A DNA stretch of 18,243 bases from Saccoglossus kowalevskii (taxonomy: Eukaryota > Hemichordata > Enteropneusta > Harrimaniidae). Of the stretch, positions 1 to 10,467 are shown in pieces (the stretch's first letter is position 1; each line of letters starts with the position of its first letter). The position numbers were made by a program, and so were the translations under genes. The DNA lies in NCBI RefSeq assembly GCF_000003605.2, contig NW_003124907.1, forward strand, positions 308,548 through 326,790, given 5' to 3'. A model generated the notes under the pieces. The model had not been told where the DNA came from. It saw only the letters and a program-made list of their open reading frames with translations, and searched no databases.

Positions 1-365
1 AGTGGATATAATGATTTAGTGAATGGCATATTTAGTCAGTGAGTGGATATAATGATTTAGTGACTGGCATAATTAGTCAGTGAGTATGAATGGTTTTGTA
101 CATGGATATAATCAGTCACTGAGTGGATATGCTACACTGAATTGATACAGTGAATGGCATGTTTCAGTGAGTAGATATAATTCTGTGCATGGATATAATG
201 ATTTAGTGAATGACACAACAAATCATGGTGGATATAAGGATTTATCAAATGTTTTAATAATCTAGTGAATAGAATGTAATAATCTAGTGAATCGGTACAA
301 TGATTGAATGCGTAATGGTATAGTGAGTGGACAAAATGATACAATGAGTGAATATATTTATTCAA
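1..365. repeat. degenerate ~20-bp minisatellite (AGTGAATGG / AGTGAGTGG type)
   Basis: The stretch is built from imperfect units opening with AGTGAATGGCAT or AGTGAGTGGATATAATGATTT. Unit length varies mostly between 17 and 36 bp and the array runs off the left edge. The minus strand is open for 77 codons (132-365), but that reading is only the repeat translated (recurring H-S-L-Y-H-like residues), so I do not call a gene. The core AGTGAATG resembles the AGTGAAATG core of the minisatellite at 13583-14775. Confidence 0.85.
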
Positions 366-1570
366 TGAATGTACGTGTAATATTCATATAGTTACTTAAT
401 TCTTCATGCATGCATATTGCAAATAAATTATACAGCCTTTTTATGCAGCTGGTTTCTCTAGTGAACATGAAAAAACCTTAATTTACTGAAAAAAACTAAC
501 TTAGACAGCCATTAGATATATAAACATGGGTTCACAAGTAATGATAGCCCCCCCCCCCTCCCATATTGGTAAGAATTTGTTGCCTTGGAAAGCACACTAC
601 CTGTGGTCACGTGATCTTCAGTGTTTCCAGACCCTTCCACCAAGGGGCATATACAAATAATTCACACACCGCTAAACAATAGAAATAGAACATGCCATCA
701 CCCCCGTACAGGTGTTTATTGGACCAAGTGTCAATAGTAACAATGCTATAACAATACTATTGTACTCTATTGTAAGGTAGCACAATGCCATGGGTATAAC
801 TTGGAAGAGTTGTCAGGTGCCAATTCAATTCATGCGCACTCTGCATTCGTATGAATGAATGAGCTAGGTCAATATGACCCCAATGCATTTATTAGCGAGA
901 AGTCAACAAAATTGAGTGCGCTTCAACACATTGATGGCATTGACATTGGTCTACAATGCCTCACTGTGAAATTGTGTTCTAGAGTTGTTAGCATTGATCA
1001 GTTTCTACAAGACCATTCATGGGCAGTGGCTTACAAATATACTACATTAGGGTTATATATGCACCCGAGTATTTTTTCATACACTGAGGAGATACTGTTT
1101 CGTTTAAGCTAGCTATGGCAATGAAGATTAAAAAACTGCAACTAAAATATGTTAAATTGATTGACTATATTGCACAGTATAGAGTACAAGTATGAAGCAG
1201 TCTTTTGAATTTGACAGAGAATTGTTTTTACATATGCACTGCCGAATTCACAAAAACACCTGTTGCTAAACAGTAATAGGAAAGCATGCAACTACACCGC
1301 TGTATGGCTAAATTATTTTTCAGTTTTTGTTTTTTTTTCAATTTCAGGGAAAATAATTTTATTCAGGCATGCTTAAATACTTTTTGTACAAACTATATCA
1401 AAACAGAAGTGTGCAAACTATGAAAATTTCACAAAATAAAATGAAACAGATTTAGCCATGAAGTCACACTGCAGAATTTTACACTAAACATACTGCATAG
1501 TGATCTCATAACAGTTATGAACTGCAAAGTTTTAAAACAACAATAAGAGCACTTTTCTTACAATTTTCAG
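366..1570. other. non-coding stretch, probably intron or intergenic
   Basis: No recognisable gene is visible. There is an 11-C run at about 548-558 and an 85-codon plus-strand open frame at 855-1112. That frame shows no familiar motif or amino-acid bias and is not flanked by convincing splice sites. If 1571-1633 is a real terminal exon, the part immediately left of it is intron, ending in the acceptor context cttacaattttcag. Confidence 0.5.
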
Positions 1571-1633
1571 GATGACTTTGCAAATGAGGACGAAGAAGTG
1601 ATTCCCAGTAAAAGAGAATTGGAGAAGGCGTGA
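1571..1633 (+). CDS. candidate 3'-terminal coding exon of an unidentified gene
   Basis: A good acceptor (cttacaattttcag) is followed directly by 20 codons, DDFANEDEEVIPSKRELEKA, and then TGA at 1631-1633. The peptide is acidic then basic, with the low-complexity charged look of many real C-termini. Base composition is less AT-rich than the flanks. Of the other two frames, one meets a stop (TGA) at 1598-1600 and the other stops almost at once, so only this phase gives a sensible tail. I do not recognise the family. Upstream exons are either left of the window or not visible. It could still be a chance open frame after an AG. Confidence 0.42.
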   Translation, partial: DDFANEDEEVIPSKRELEKA

Positions 1634-1830
1634 CAGTTGATGAATGGTTGCCATATTATGACAAGCAGCTGATTTGCATATTAATGTTGAACCACCTGGC
1701 GAAAGAACACTGACCAATAAGCTGTGACTAATTAATTTATGAGAGCAATGGGTCCTAGAAGTCAGTGTCTGGTAGCCTTGATGTTGGACTTGTGTGGTTC
1801 ATACAGATTTTTTGTTGTTGGATAAATTTG
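1634..1830 (+). other. presumed start of 3' UTR of the 1571-1633 exon
   Basis: The sequence directly after the TGA has no long frame and is AT-rich. The first clear AATAAA hexamers on this strand come much later (for example near 2135 and 3085), so the transcript end is undetermined. The call depends on the exon being real. Confidence 0.25.
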
Positions 1831-1993
1831 TTAAAGCGGGGAGTCGTCCCCTGCGCATGCATCAGTTGGCCATAGCATGTCATCGTAACAAACAAGTGTC
1901 TACCCATGAGCCTTTGCATTTTTAGCATGTGTAGTTATCGTCACTTGGGACTCAATTCCTGTGCGTGCACAGGTGACAACCCTCTCGCTTTAA
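1831..1993. repeat. TTAA-bounded inverted-repeat element (MITE-like), copy 1, 163 bp
   Basis: The left end reads TTAAAGCGGGGAGTCGTCCC and the right end, on the opposite strand, reads TTAAAGCGAGAGGGTTGTCA. The arms stay alignable for about 40 bases. The outer TTAA could be a target-site duplication, as piggyBac-type elements make, or part of the inverted repeat. The roughly 80-bp interior carries no coding frame, so the element is non-autonomous. The right arm matches the left arm of the element at 12445-12512. Confidence 0.75.
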
Positions 1994-2844
1994 AGAAGAC
2001 TACTACCGGTATAAACATACCCATAATAATTCATCAATTGATAATGGATATGAGGATAATATGAAATCCATATGTAATGAAGATTTCCTTGTGAGTTTCA
2101 TGCGCACATCAATTGAACCATCCAACCAATGGCATCCAATAAATGCAATAGTCACATGGTAAGCAAGGTTATCACCTTATTCAAAAATAGCAAGAACACA
2201 TTAGACCAACAACAAAAAAATCTGTTCTTGGTCCAAGATTGCTTGAAAGAATTATGTGGTGATGTTTTCTCAATGCACAGTTGTAAACCTTTTAATCGTT
2301 TTATTTATATTACATTTATTTTCTTCCTCATGTGCATGAACTATTTTAAATTTATGTGAACACCGACTTGTATTCTCAGTGACACTCAATTTTAAGAAAT
2401 GTACATCTGTTATGCGATTTTGTGATTACCTCACACATGTCATATTACACCAGTTGCTGACCCTTATCAATTTTTTTTCTGTTTTATGAGTTTGTAGGGT
2501 TTTGAGCATGTAGCATTTACACGCAATTATCGCATTACCAAGTCAAGATGAAGTCATTGTGGTATCATTTTAAAGAAAAGTTGGCACCACATTTGTTCAT
2601 CTTTATTGGAGACGGGGTCTTAGCATGTTCAAAAAGATTCTTCATATAAATACACGATGTTTTCTATACAAAGATGACGCCAGTACAGCAACAAAGTTCT
2701 ATTTTAAAACGGTAAATCCGTAATGATATGAATTAGCTCCAATTTGGTTTACCCAAATTACTAACTTAATCTCAATTTGCAATTATCCAAACTAATTTAA
2801 CCATGACTCAATGCTTCAGGCAATAAGGCTTCTATTGTAAGTAG
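1994..2844. other. non-coding stretch
   Basis: There is a 76-codon plus-strand frame at 2129-2359. Its first half looks hydrophilic and helix-like (VSKVITLFKNSKNTLDQQQK), but it ends in a low-complexity hydrophobic run and matches nothing I know. No splice sites frame it. I see no RNA gene or repeat here. Confidence 0.5.
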
Positions 2845-2913
2845 TTAACCGCTTTGCATAAAATACTCTGTTTCTTTGTGAGTGATTTGTTGATGATATT
2901 GCCAAGCGGTTAA
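2845..2913. repeat. short TTAA-bounded palindromic element, 69 bp
   Basis: The left end is TTAACCGCTTTGCAT and the right end on the opposite strand is TTAACCGCTTGGCAA, giving inverted arms of about 14 bases around an AT-rich loop. Size and TTAA boundaries match the 68-bp element at 12445-12512. The arm sequence (TTAACCGC) differs from TTAAAGCG, so it is a related type or a separate family. Confidence 0.5.
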
Positions 2914-3780
2914 ATAAATACGAAAACTTTCCATTGACCTTGGCGATTGAACTTCAAGAACATGATTATTTAGACACCAAAATCTGTATTTTAGTTGCTA
3001 TGGAAACAAGAACATTTGTTTGATTTCATTTCATAGAGCAATTTACATACTACGAACTGAAATTTTTTTTAATGTAATTTTTAAATAAACAAGAAGTATT
3101 TAAATATGACAGAAGAATAAATTGTCTCTTGTCTTATCTTGTGCATATAAAAGGATAGTTTGTACAAACAAGCGTCTGTTTCTGTTCCCACTCTATCAGA
3201 AAACTGGTTCTATTCCCTGTGAACAGCGCCCCAATGATTTATCTCTCTTCTTGTGATAAATGGTATTTTATGATGTAACTTTATAGATGAAAATAGATTA
3301 AATATGCAAATAAAATATCCTACATTTCCAATTTCTGTATTTGTATAATTCTTGGTCATGTGACACATTGTATAGTCTTTAGTTGGTTTATCCCTGTAAA
3401 TCTGCACTTTGTGACTTCGTAAATCAAGCATTTGTATATATTCATTTGAGTATTGTAAATCTTATTTGTATTACAAAAGCACCCCAATAAATCTGGATTG
3501 TAAATAGACCACATTCTGCAACCTCGCCAAGGTCAGACTTCTTTCTCGACTAGTGCAAAAAATGGCTAGACAGTAACATGCTCTTCATATACAGAGAGAA
3601 AAAGATAGTCTTATCTCAGCAGATTTGGTTGAAATCGCAGTGCAAATAAATGAAATCCAATAGTGCTTTTGATGTCATGCACCATTACTGAAATAACAAA
3701 ATGTACAATAAACCATTTTGTTTTTATGTACATGTAAATTAACCATACAGCTAAGTGGAGAATAATACTTATTCATATTC
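2914..3780. other. non-coding stretch
   Basis: The sequence is AT-rich with several AATAAA hexamers (near 2916, 3085 and 3116). A 73-codon minus-strand frame at 3210-3431 has no recognisable domain and I take it as chance. No repeat structure stands out. Confidence 0.5.
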
Positions 3781-4008
3781 TTATATTTTAGTTTTCTTAT
3801 TTTTTGTTGTTGTTGCTACTTTTAGATGTCTTTTGTTGTTGTTATATTTTGTTATCTTAGTTCATGTAACTTAATTTCTTTTTGTCTATCAAAAGTTTTT
3901 TTTTTTTTATCCATAAGTCTTTGAGTGAAATGTATTTTTTATTTGGTTTACATAGTGAGCCCCTGTTACAAAAGGGATGCAATAAATAAATAAATAAATA
4001 AATAAATA
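3781..4008 (+). repeat. T/GTTGTT-rich stretch ending in an (AAAT)n microsatellite, possibly a retroposon 3' tail
   Basis: A T-rich segment with repeated ttgttgttg leads to 'gtgagcccctgttacaaaagg', then 'gatgc' and about seven AAAT units (3981-4008). Many invertebrate non-LTR retrotransposons end in a short unique 3' region followed by such a tetranucleotide tail. No reverse transcriptase frame precedes it, so at most this is a 5'-truncated tail. The microsatellite itself is certain; the retroposon origin is inference. Confidence 0.4.
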
Positions 4009-5498
4009 CTTTTCATTTTTTTTTATTTTGTTGCAGTATGAATAAAATATTATCACTCCTGGTTGTGTTTATGGTTAAACATGTACTAATAATACTAATA
4101 ATAATCTTCATTGCATTTTTTTATTTTTATTAGAATTTTGATTAAAATGCAAAAAAAGTCAAAATTAACAAACAAAATAAGAAAAGAAAAAAAGCTGACA
4201 ATAAAGTACAAATAAAAAAAAAGAATTGTTTATAATATTTTTGTTGGTGAAATATTCTCTAATGTTACTTCCTCCTGTAGACAGAGAAATCAAAAACTAT
4301 GACCAGAAGCTTTCTTTTTTGTTCTGGGTCATATTGTCTACTATTGTGTTGAATGTGCAGAGACATATATTTTTGTAATTAAAAAAAAATGAAATTTCAT
4401 TATTTTGATATAGAGAGCATATTCATTTATATTTTAAATACTCTGAGTTCTGATTTATATCTACATGTTTACATGAATGTAATTTAGCAGGTTTTACTTG
4501 AAAAATGGCATTGTATTGCATCACACAAAATCCAGTCTTACTCTTATCTGATGAATCCAGTTATTTCTAATCGTGCAAACACCGACACAATTCTGAAATA
4601 CAATTGCGGGAGTGTATACAGCTTTCATTTCTGCAAACATTGCCCAGAGTACCAGATATAAAATTACAAAATGTCATTGGCTTTAATGAGAAGGCGACTG
4701 GAACTAAAATAGATTCTATTCGAGGATTTCATTACTGGCGATAGCCTCTTCACAACAGAGTGTAAACCAATATCTTAACTTCTCGATACTTGGCAGCCAA
4801 TCGGACAAGCAACAATACAAGCATTTGTGTGCTGTGTGTTGAACCCAGCATAGACTTAGTACTGTTACACCTGTTTGGTTTACTATACTACCACTGAGTT
4901 TTTACGCTGTTTGCATTGGCAGCTATGCGTGGATGGCCAATTCAGTCAGAGGTGGTGACAATGCACATCGCTGAATTGTATTCTCTTATCTGTCAGTGTT
5001 CTGGAGTGGACTTGAGGATTGTTGGCGTGTACAACAACAGTTGCTGTCAAATCAAGATTTTGATTCAATATATAACACTCTTCGTGGCTATAAGTGTTCG
5101 TAGGACACTGGTTCTAGTGGTTATTTTCTGGTATTTGTTCTATTAAAAGGGAGTCTCCAGGAGAAGTGGATACTGAAAACAATATAACAGTCTTTTTAGA
5201 AGCGTATCAATTTTCACATCTGTTTTGACAGCATTTATAGATGTGGTTGTATAGAGCAAATACAGTACATTAAACTTTTGTAAACATTTATTTACAAACT
5301 TATTAATTTTCTATTTTGATGATTTACCATCTCCCTGTAAAGTACATACATAAAAAATACCTAGTAGTATGAATGTATATATGTATGATTTGAATCTGTA
5401 TTTAAAAAAGTTTCCATCAAACAAAAATCCCATAAAATGTTAAAAATAGTGGCTCTTGTGATTTTTCTATTGTGTTAAGCGACAACATAAATGCCATA
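4009..5498. other. non-coding stretch
   Basis: Mostly AT-rich sequence with long A and T runs between 4010 and 4400. The interval 4660-5150 is less AT-rich and contains a 76-codon plus-strand frame (4916-5146) starting at a non-ATG codon after 'gcattggcag'. Its product shows no domain I know and ends in a hydrophobic run. I cannot call an exon with confidence. Confidence 0.45.
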
Positions 5499-5709
5499 TA
5501 CTGTAAAATGACTAATTTTCACTGGGTTTAAATTTCGCTGATTTAGCATTTCAGGCATATTCAATGGGTTTTAAATTCACAGTTTTATCTTTTAGATAAT
5601 GTGTTCTATGCTTAATTTTACATATTCACTGGGTTTTAATTTAGCACATTTTCCAGTCAGCGAAATAAGCAAAATTAAAACCCAGTGAATAATTAACCCC
5701 TTTACAGTA
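5499..5709. repeat. TACTGTAAA-type inverted-repeat element (MITE-like), 211 bp
   Basis: The left end reads TACTGTAAAATGACTAATTT then TCACTGGGTTT. The right end on the opposite strand reads TACTGTAAAGGGGTTAATTA then TTCACTGGGTTTTAATTT. An inner TCACTGGGTTTTAATTT near 5625-5645 repeats the arm again. There is no coding frame. Its right two-thirds resembles 10045-10216. Confidence 0.75.
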
Positions 5710-6747
5710 AGTCAAAAATTACTTGTTGGCGAGTATATTTTTTTTATTATTATTTGGTCAACAATAGATTTAAAAAAAAATAGACCCCAACAAATTTTAA
5801 TAATATATGAATTCATGTCAGATATTTGAAGTTATCAAAAATGAGAATGATATTCTATGATTAATCCAGGCTTTTTCTTTAATCTGAAATAACATAGTAT
5901 GAACATTTTTGTTTTCTTAACAACTTGTATAAATACATGTTTGTCCAAAGTCAACATTAGTTTTTGTCGATACATGTAGTGCAGTTTGTTACCTTCGATT
6001 AATAGTACTATATTCACCGAAAATAAAATCAACTTTAGAGGATAATAAAATAAAAAAATAATTCCCATAGGAAAAGAAATAATTTGCAGTTTTTTTTTGT
6101 TTAAATGTAACTAAAAACAAGTTGTGAAAGTTGGCAGTTTGACAACCAGCGAATAAAACGAATGCTCATCAATCAATACAACCAGTATTCTATTATGTTG
6201 TTAATCCTACACTTTTTTAACAACTGTACCAACATACATACAAAGAGTTCAAAGGTCAGTAACCCTCTTTTCCCCCTATCACACAGAACTACACGACTAT
6301 TATGGACATTTTTTTTTTAACTTGGCTACCTTTGATCGGTGGTATGTCCGGGTATTGTTCCGTTATTTTGACAATGTTGTCATGAATTGGTTTTAATGTG
6401 ACTGACATTTTGACAATTCAAATCAATAATTCACTTTAAACGATGGACCATTAACTCTGAGGGGGAGGGGGAGGGGGGAAAACAAATCTGCATGCAGGAT
6501 CAGTACACGCTCGAGGCAGTAAAAAAAAATACCGTTACAAGATAAATGACAAAATTAGTAGCCTGAAAATTTAAACCCGGCAATGCCATAGAATATAATG
6601 ATATATTGGCATGGTGATGTATTAGTTGGTTTCACTTTGTCGATTTATGGCATGTGTAAAAATCAATTAAAGATAGGTATTTTTGGCAGCAACTATTCCC
6701 TGTGAGTGGCTGTTTGAAAGTTTTGAGGTTATTGAACTGCTTTTTTT
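5710..6747. other. non-coding stretch with a G-rich tract
   Basis: No gene is supported. A purine tract of three G-runs separated by single A (GGGGGAGGGGGAGGGGGG, 6461-6478) could form a G-quadruplex or slip during replication. The 77-codon minus-strand frame at 5835-6068 is AT-rich and lysine/isoleucine-rich, which fits chance. Confidence 0.5.
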
Positions 6748-6780
6748 AGCTCCTGTGTGTGTGATGCACACAGGGGAGGT
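6748..6780. repeat. GT-rich palindrome, probable end of an interspersed repeat
   Basis: CTCCTGTGTG and CACACAGGGGAG form the two arms of a hairpin around TGTGATG, flanked by a T-run and then 'gtgtgtccatgtgtctg'. Such a palindrome next to a GT/TGTC-rich stretch resembles the terminus of a dispersed invertebrate repeat. No second copy of the exact palindrome is present in this window. Confidence 0.4.
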
Positions 6781-6971
6781 AATGAGTTTGGTGTGTCCAT
6801 GTGTCTGTAAAGCAAAGTTTAAAAAAATTCACAATGGTTTTAAATCAAATTTGCTATATATTGGTGCTGTACAACTGCAGAGAAGGTGAGAATTACATTA
6901 GAGAACGCTATACATACTGATTTACATATTCAAATTGGAGGCAATGACTTTGGGGTTTGAATTTCTGTAAA

Positions 6972-7035
6972 AGGAGAAATACTCACTAGGTTTAATTTTC
7001 ACAAGTTTGATGTTGCCGAGATATTCACTTGGTTT
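6972..7035. repeat. decayed fragment resembling TACTGTAAA-type elements
   Basis: The string 'actcactaggtttaatttt', 'gatgttgccgagatattc' and 'acttggtt' echoes the order of internal blocks in 5520-5575 (tcactgggttt, tttcgctga, catattcaatgggtt). The terminal TACTGTAAA is missing. Similarity is by eye only. Confidence 0.3.
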
Positions 7036-7241
7036 GTGTAGGCAAAAACTAATTCTATTGTTGAAGGGCGGTGGTTGTCGTGCCGTGTCCTGTTTGATAT
7101 AGACCCTATAGCGATGTACACAATATGTGTAGAAAACATTGTTTATATGAATTTCAACATGCTCTGTACTTCAACCAGTGCCCTTTAACTTTGCATATTT
7201 GCACTTTGACTAGCACATACAGCTACCATTATAATAGCAAA

Positions 7242-7302
7242 AATAAAATCAAAGAAAGCTTAGAAACAACTCTTGTGTGCTGAAGGTATTGGAGGCATGA
7301 AG
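7242..7302 (+). repeat. interspersed repeat, head segment, copy 1
   Basis: The block 'aatcaaagaaagcttagaaa' followed by 'aactc..gtgt.ctga..gtatt' recurs at 17897-17955 in the same orientation. About 640 bp lie between this head and the tail segment at 7943-8060, against about 205 bp in the right-edge copy, so the two copies differ by internal insertion or deletion. Confidence 0.6.
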
Positions 7303-7575
7303 TACAAACATGGAATACTGTATTTACCATATTAGAATAACATCTTCAATACTTATATAAGGCAAAAATTGTGTACATGTATATTGCATGCAGAATTATT
7401 AAAATATGTCTTATTTTGATTGTCCTTTATATTTACAGTGCACATGTGCTTCTAATAAAACAAATACAGCAATTAAAAGGCAATTATTAGGGTGGTTCCA
7501 AGTAGCCTCATATATGGTTTAACAATTATAAATATTTAATGAAATAACAACCATATATGATGACTTAATATTTTG

Positions 7576-7788
7576 GTCATATATTTTGTCAGACATCAAA
7601 ATTATAGCACCAGTTGCTTGTCCCTGTCTGCAACAGTATTTCAGATATTACAGTTATGCATATTATTGAGGTCACATGACCATATATAGTCATCTGATAC
7701 ATTAGTCATATCACATTGTCAGATACCTTCATTATAGCACTGGTTACATGTCTGCAGCAGTGCTTAGAACATTACAGTTATGCTTATT
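7576..7788 (+). repeat. two-copy tandem duplication, 130-bp period
   Basis: The segment 7576-7665 recurs at 7705-7788. 'attatagcac' stands at 7601 and 7731, 130 bp apart, and 'ttacagttatgc' ends both copies. The copies are clearly diverged, so the duplication is old. It lies between the head and tail of the interspersed repeat and may be part of it. Confidence 0.65.
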
Positions 7789-7942
7789 AAAAAGTATACA
7801 TGAACCTATTTATACTAAGTAGGTAATTAATTTGCATGGATTTCAACCTTGAAGTACAATAATCAAATCTATGGATTACCCCATGTACCTGGCAAAGTTA
7901 AATATTGGCTGATTAATATACAAATTAGATCATTAATATACA

Positions 7943-8060
7943 TACCCAAAACTAGTCAGGCCTGGGCATTATCCCAGAGCATTTATGTACCAAGTTTCAT
8001 TACAATCTGATGACTAGTTCTTGAGATATCAGAGAAACAGACAGACATACACACACATGC
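7943..8060 (+). repeat. interspersed repeat, tail segment, copy 1
   Basis: The block 'acccaaaactagtcagg', 'agagcatttatgtaccaagt', 'ttcattacaatctgatga', 'cttgagatat' ends in a CAGACAGACA/ACACAC-rich run. The same order recurs at 18160-18243. A tail of this style (accaagtttcat, then gagatat, then cagacaga) is, from general experience, common in repetitive DNA of marine invertebrates. No protein-coding frame accompanies it. Confidence 0.65.
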
Positions 8061-9543
8061 ACTAACCGCAAGTACTCCCATTGCATACTTCGCCCATGGG
8101 AAACAACTAGGGAAGAATAATCAAGCCCTATAATAACAGTATGATATTGAGAGAGGTCTTTGCTAGCTTGTATCACTTATTTGCATCTTTAGGGTCAATT
8201 AAAAAAATGTGGGTAGGGGTATTTAAGTAAAATAAATCTGCACAGAAAATAAGAATCAACAGGAATTATACCAGAAAAGAGTTATATTTATATTAAAAAC
8301 AAAACAAAACAATTAAGTAAGAAAACCAAATTTAATGCTTCATCATTCCGGGGAAAAAAAAAATCCTAAAATGTATAATTAGAATAGCACCCCCCTCCTC
8401 AGAGTTTTTTATGGTGAACCCCTTAACAGATCATGGTGACAACTCAGTTGTTGCAGTATACCATTTTATCATTATATTTCAAGTGTTGTTGAAAACAAAG
8501 ACTCTTTATTTTAGTTGTATACATTTGATCCCTGTATACAAATCATTGATGACAAGAAGAGATAAGAATTATGAAATAAATAGATCGTTTCATTCGTCTT
8601 AAAATAGTATATTTATCTCAGATTATTTTCAGTTTAGGCTTTTTTCGGTATTTTGGTAAAACTGTGAACTGAGACACTAAAATCATTTATTATTTTGTAA
8701 AACTCCTCGCATACTCGTAAATTAGTATTTACATAAGCCATGATTTTGAGATGTGTAAGGGTATCAATGCTTGAATTGAGGGGGGGGAGTATAAGTTTAG
8801 TTCCAATGTTTGCTCACTTTGTGATGTCACGTTGTGCTTTAGTGAATGCATATGTATAGCTCAGAAGCGGAAATCATTAAATGTTTTTTTTTTTTCATAC
8901 TAATTTAATTTCGATTCCCAAATTCTTTATAAGATTATATATTATAATTCTTTGTGATTTTTGTTTGGTTTGTGATTTATGTTTCAAAAACAGAAATCAG
9001 GGGGGGGGGGGGTGTTCTATAACAGATGTATGTATTATGAAGACTTTTCTATTTGCAATCACTGTACCATGATGCCCTTGACACCTAGGTAGTAGAAATA
9101 CTAACAATTCCATGCGGATTTTCAAAATTGACCTTGGAAGTTGAGTGGAGAGACTTAACACTAATGGAATGGTACAAGTATCGCTTTTAGAGCTTGCACA
9201 TTTCATACAAATACATTGTAGCAATTTAAAAAACGAATTAGGATTTGTAAGTTCATGGTCAAGTTTGAAATATACAAGCAGGATATAGAAACGGAGAACT
9301 CAATTTTCAAGTATCAGCTTAGATGGCATACTTGAGGGCAGTAAGTGCCAAAGGTATTCATACAAGAAACTTTAAACTCATGTTCAAGTTCAGGTTGTTG
9401 ACTAAAGCATGTCGGCACATTGCAGCAGCATCTTAGCATTATCGAAGCACATACAGCTTACTTTGTTCACCACTTTAAAATATATTCCCTATAATTATAC
9501 CTGTATGTCTTAAAAATATCAAATTACAGAAAATTAAACAAAC
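8061..9543. other. non-coding stretch with homopolymer runs
   Basis: Visible features are a G8 run near 8780, a T-run near 8883 and a G13 run at 9000-9012. The overlapping short frames at 8411-8602, 8881-9072 and 8997-9224 include these homopolymers or carry no motif, so I reject them as genes. No repeat pairing was found. Confidence 0.5.
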
Positions 9544-9671
9544 CTGAAATTGTAAAGTGGAATTGTTGTCCTGTTAATGCCTAGCTCTAGTTGCCTTTGT
9601 TGCTCTCTGTCACGTTCAATATGGGTCCCATGTGACGTACCGGGGGTAGACACTTTTATAATAATACATTG

Positions 9672-9763
9672 TTTACTGTAAAACCATTTATGTTCACTGA
9701 CATTTAATTTCACTACTGTAAAATACTTTATTTTAGCTGAAATAAATTTTCGCTGAAAATATT
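9672..9763. repeat. two abutting TACTGTAAA-type ends
   Basis: 'tttactgtaaaaccatttat' with 'gttcactga' is followed after about 40 bp by 'actactgtaaaatacttt', 'attttagctgaaataa' and 'attttcgctga'. The second start matches the left end of the element at 10306-10467. The region looks like one element inserted into, or recombined with, another of the same family. Confidence 0.6.
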
Positions 9764-10044
9764 ATGATGTACGTCATCTTTTCCTCTGGTTTTTATAGAA
9801 TACACTGATTTCTCAGAGAGTATTTTACATAGTAGTGTTCTTGTTTTGCCAACACAATCTGCTAAGGTTTCAGTCTCTGGTGGTGTTCTAGCACTGGGTA
9901 CTGTGTGGACAAAGACAAAAGGTGAAGAAGCACTTATTTTTTGGTTTTGTACAGTTCATTATAAATATATAATATTATTTGGGTGTTTTTTTATGGAATT
10001 TATATTCACTGATTTTTGACTGAGTTGTATGTAAAATATAGGAA

Positions 10045-10216
10045 AATTTACAGTATTTTGATGTTTTGAGCATACTCACTGTTTTTTAATGAATTCATGA
10101 ATTTGCCAAGAAAAGAATGAGTTTTATTGTTATTTTACATGTTCACATAGATTCAGTATTTATCAGCGAAAAATAGCAGAATTAAAACCTGGTGAATAAT
10201 TAATACATTTACAGTA
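10045..10216. repeat. TACTGTAAA-type element, partial copy
   Basis: The block order (gcatactcactg, tttacatgttcac, tcagcgaaaaatagcag, aattaaaacctggtgaataa, tttacagta) follows 5540-5709. The right end 'tttacagta' is intact. The left end is less clear, because 9985-10040 (tatggaatttatattcactg) resembles the inner part of the 10306-10467 element instead. Confidence 0.6.
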
Positions 10217-10305
10217 TATTTGAAAGCAAGTTTAATATTTAGAGGGGATTCATTTATTCTGTTTGAGACGTAAATACAGGGTTACCTGAAGTGTAAGAAT
10301 CAAAC

Positions 10306-10467
10306 TACTGTAAAATACTTTATTTTAGTTTTGAATTAATTTTCGCTGAAGGAATGATTCAGTAAAATATACTTTACCTATATTTTACACCCAATTCATC
10401 AAAAATCAGTGAAAATAAATTCCATAGAAAAAAATTAATTCCAGCTAAAATAAATTATTTTACAGTA
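10306..10467. repeat. TACTGTAAA-type inverted-repeat element, 162 bp
   Basis: The left end is TACTGTAAAATACTTTATTT and the right end on the opposite strand is TACTGTAAAATAATTTATTT, so the arms are nearly identical for 20 bases and remain similar inward. The interior has no coding frame. This is the best-preserved pair of ends in the family here. Confidence 0.75.

Noticed and set aside
132-365. 77-codon minus-strand frame
   Set aside because: It is the left-edge minisatellite translated: the residues repeat with the DNA unit.
855-1112. 85-codon plus-strand frame beginning MNELGQYDPNAFISEK
   Set aside because: No recognisable domain, no splice context and no supporting repeat or neighbour. 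It is within chance length for a region of this size.
2129-2359. 76-codon plus-strand frame with a helix-like first half
   Set aside because: No family resemblance, and the end is low-complexity AT-driven sequence. Only weakly better than chance.
4916-5146. 76-codon plus-strand frame after 'gcattggcag'
   Set aside because: The start codon is not ATG, no donor closes the segment cleanly, and the peptide matches nothing I know.
8997-9224. 75-codon minus-strand frame and the overlapping plus-strand frame at 8881-9072
   Set aside because: Both include the G13 homopolymer and overlap each other antisense, without motifs.
9305-9445. Small cysteine-rich minus-strand frame (starts MLRCCCNVPTCF) of about 41 codons
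   Set aside because: It has seven Cys but no signal peptide, known spacing pattern or splice support. Probably chance.
9768-10020. Stop-to-stop plus-strand frame with LVLPTQSAKVSVSGGVLALG
   Set aside because: It has no early ATG, runs into a TACTGTAAA-type repeat, and shows no recognised homology.
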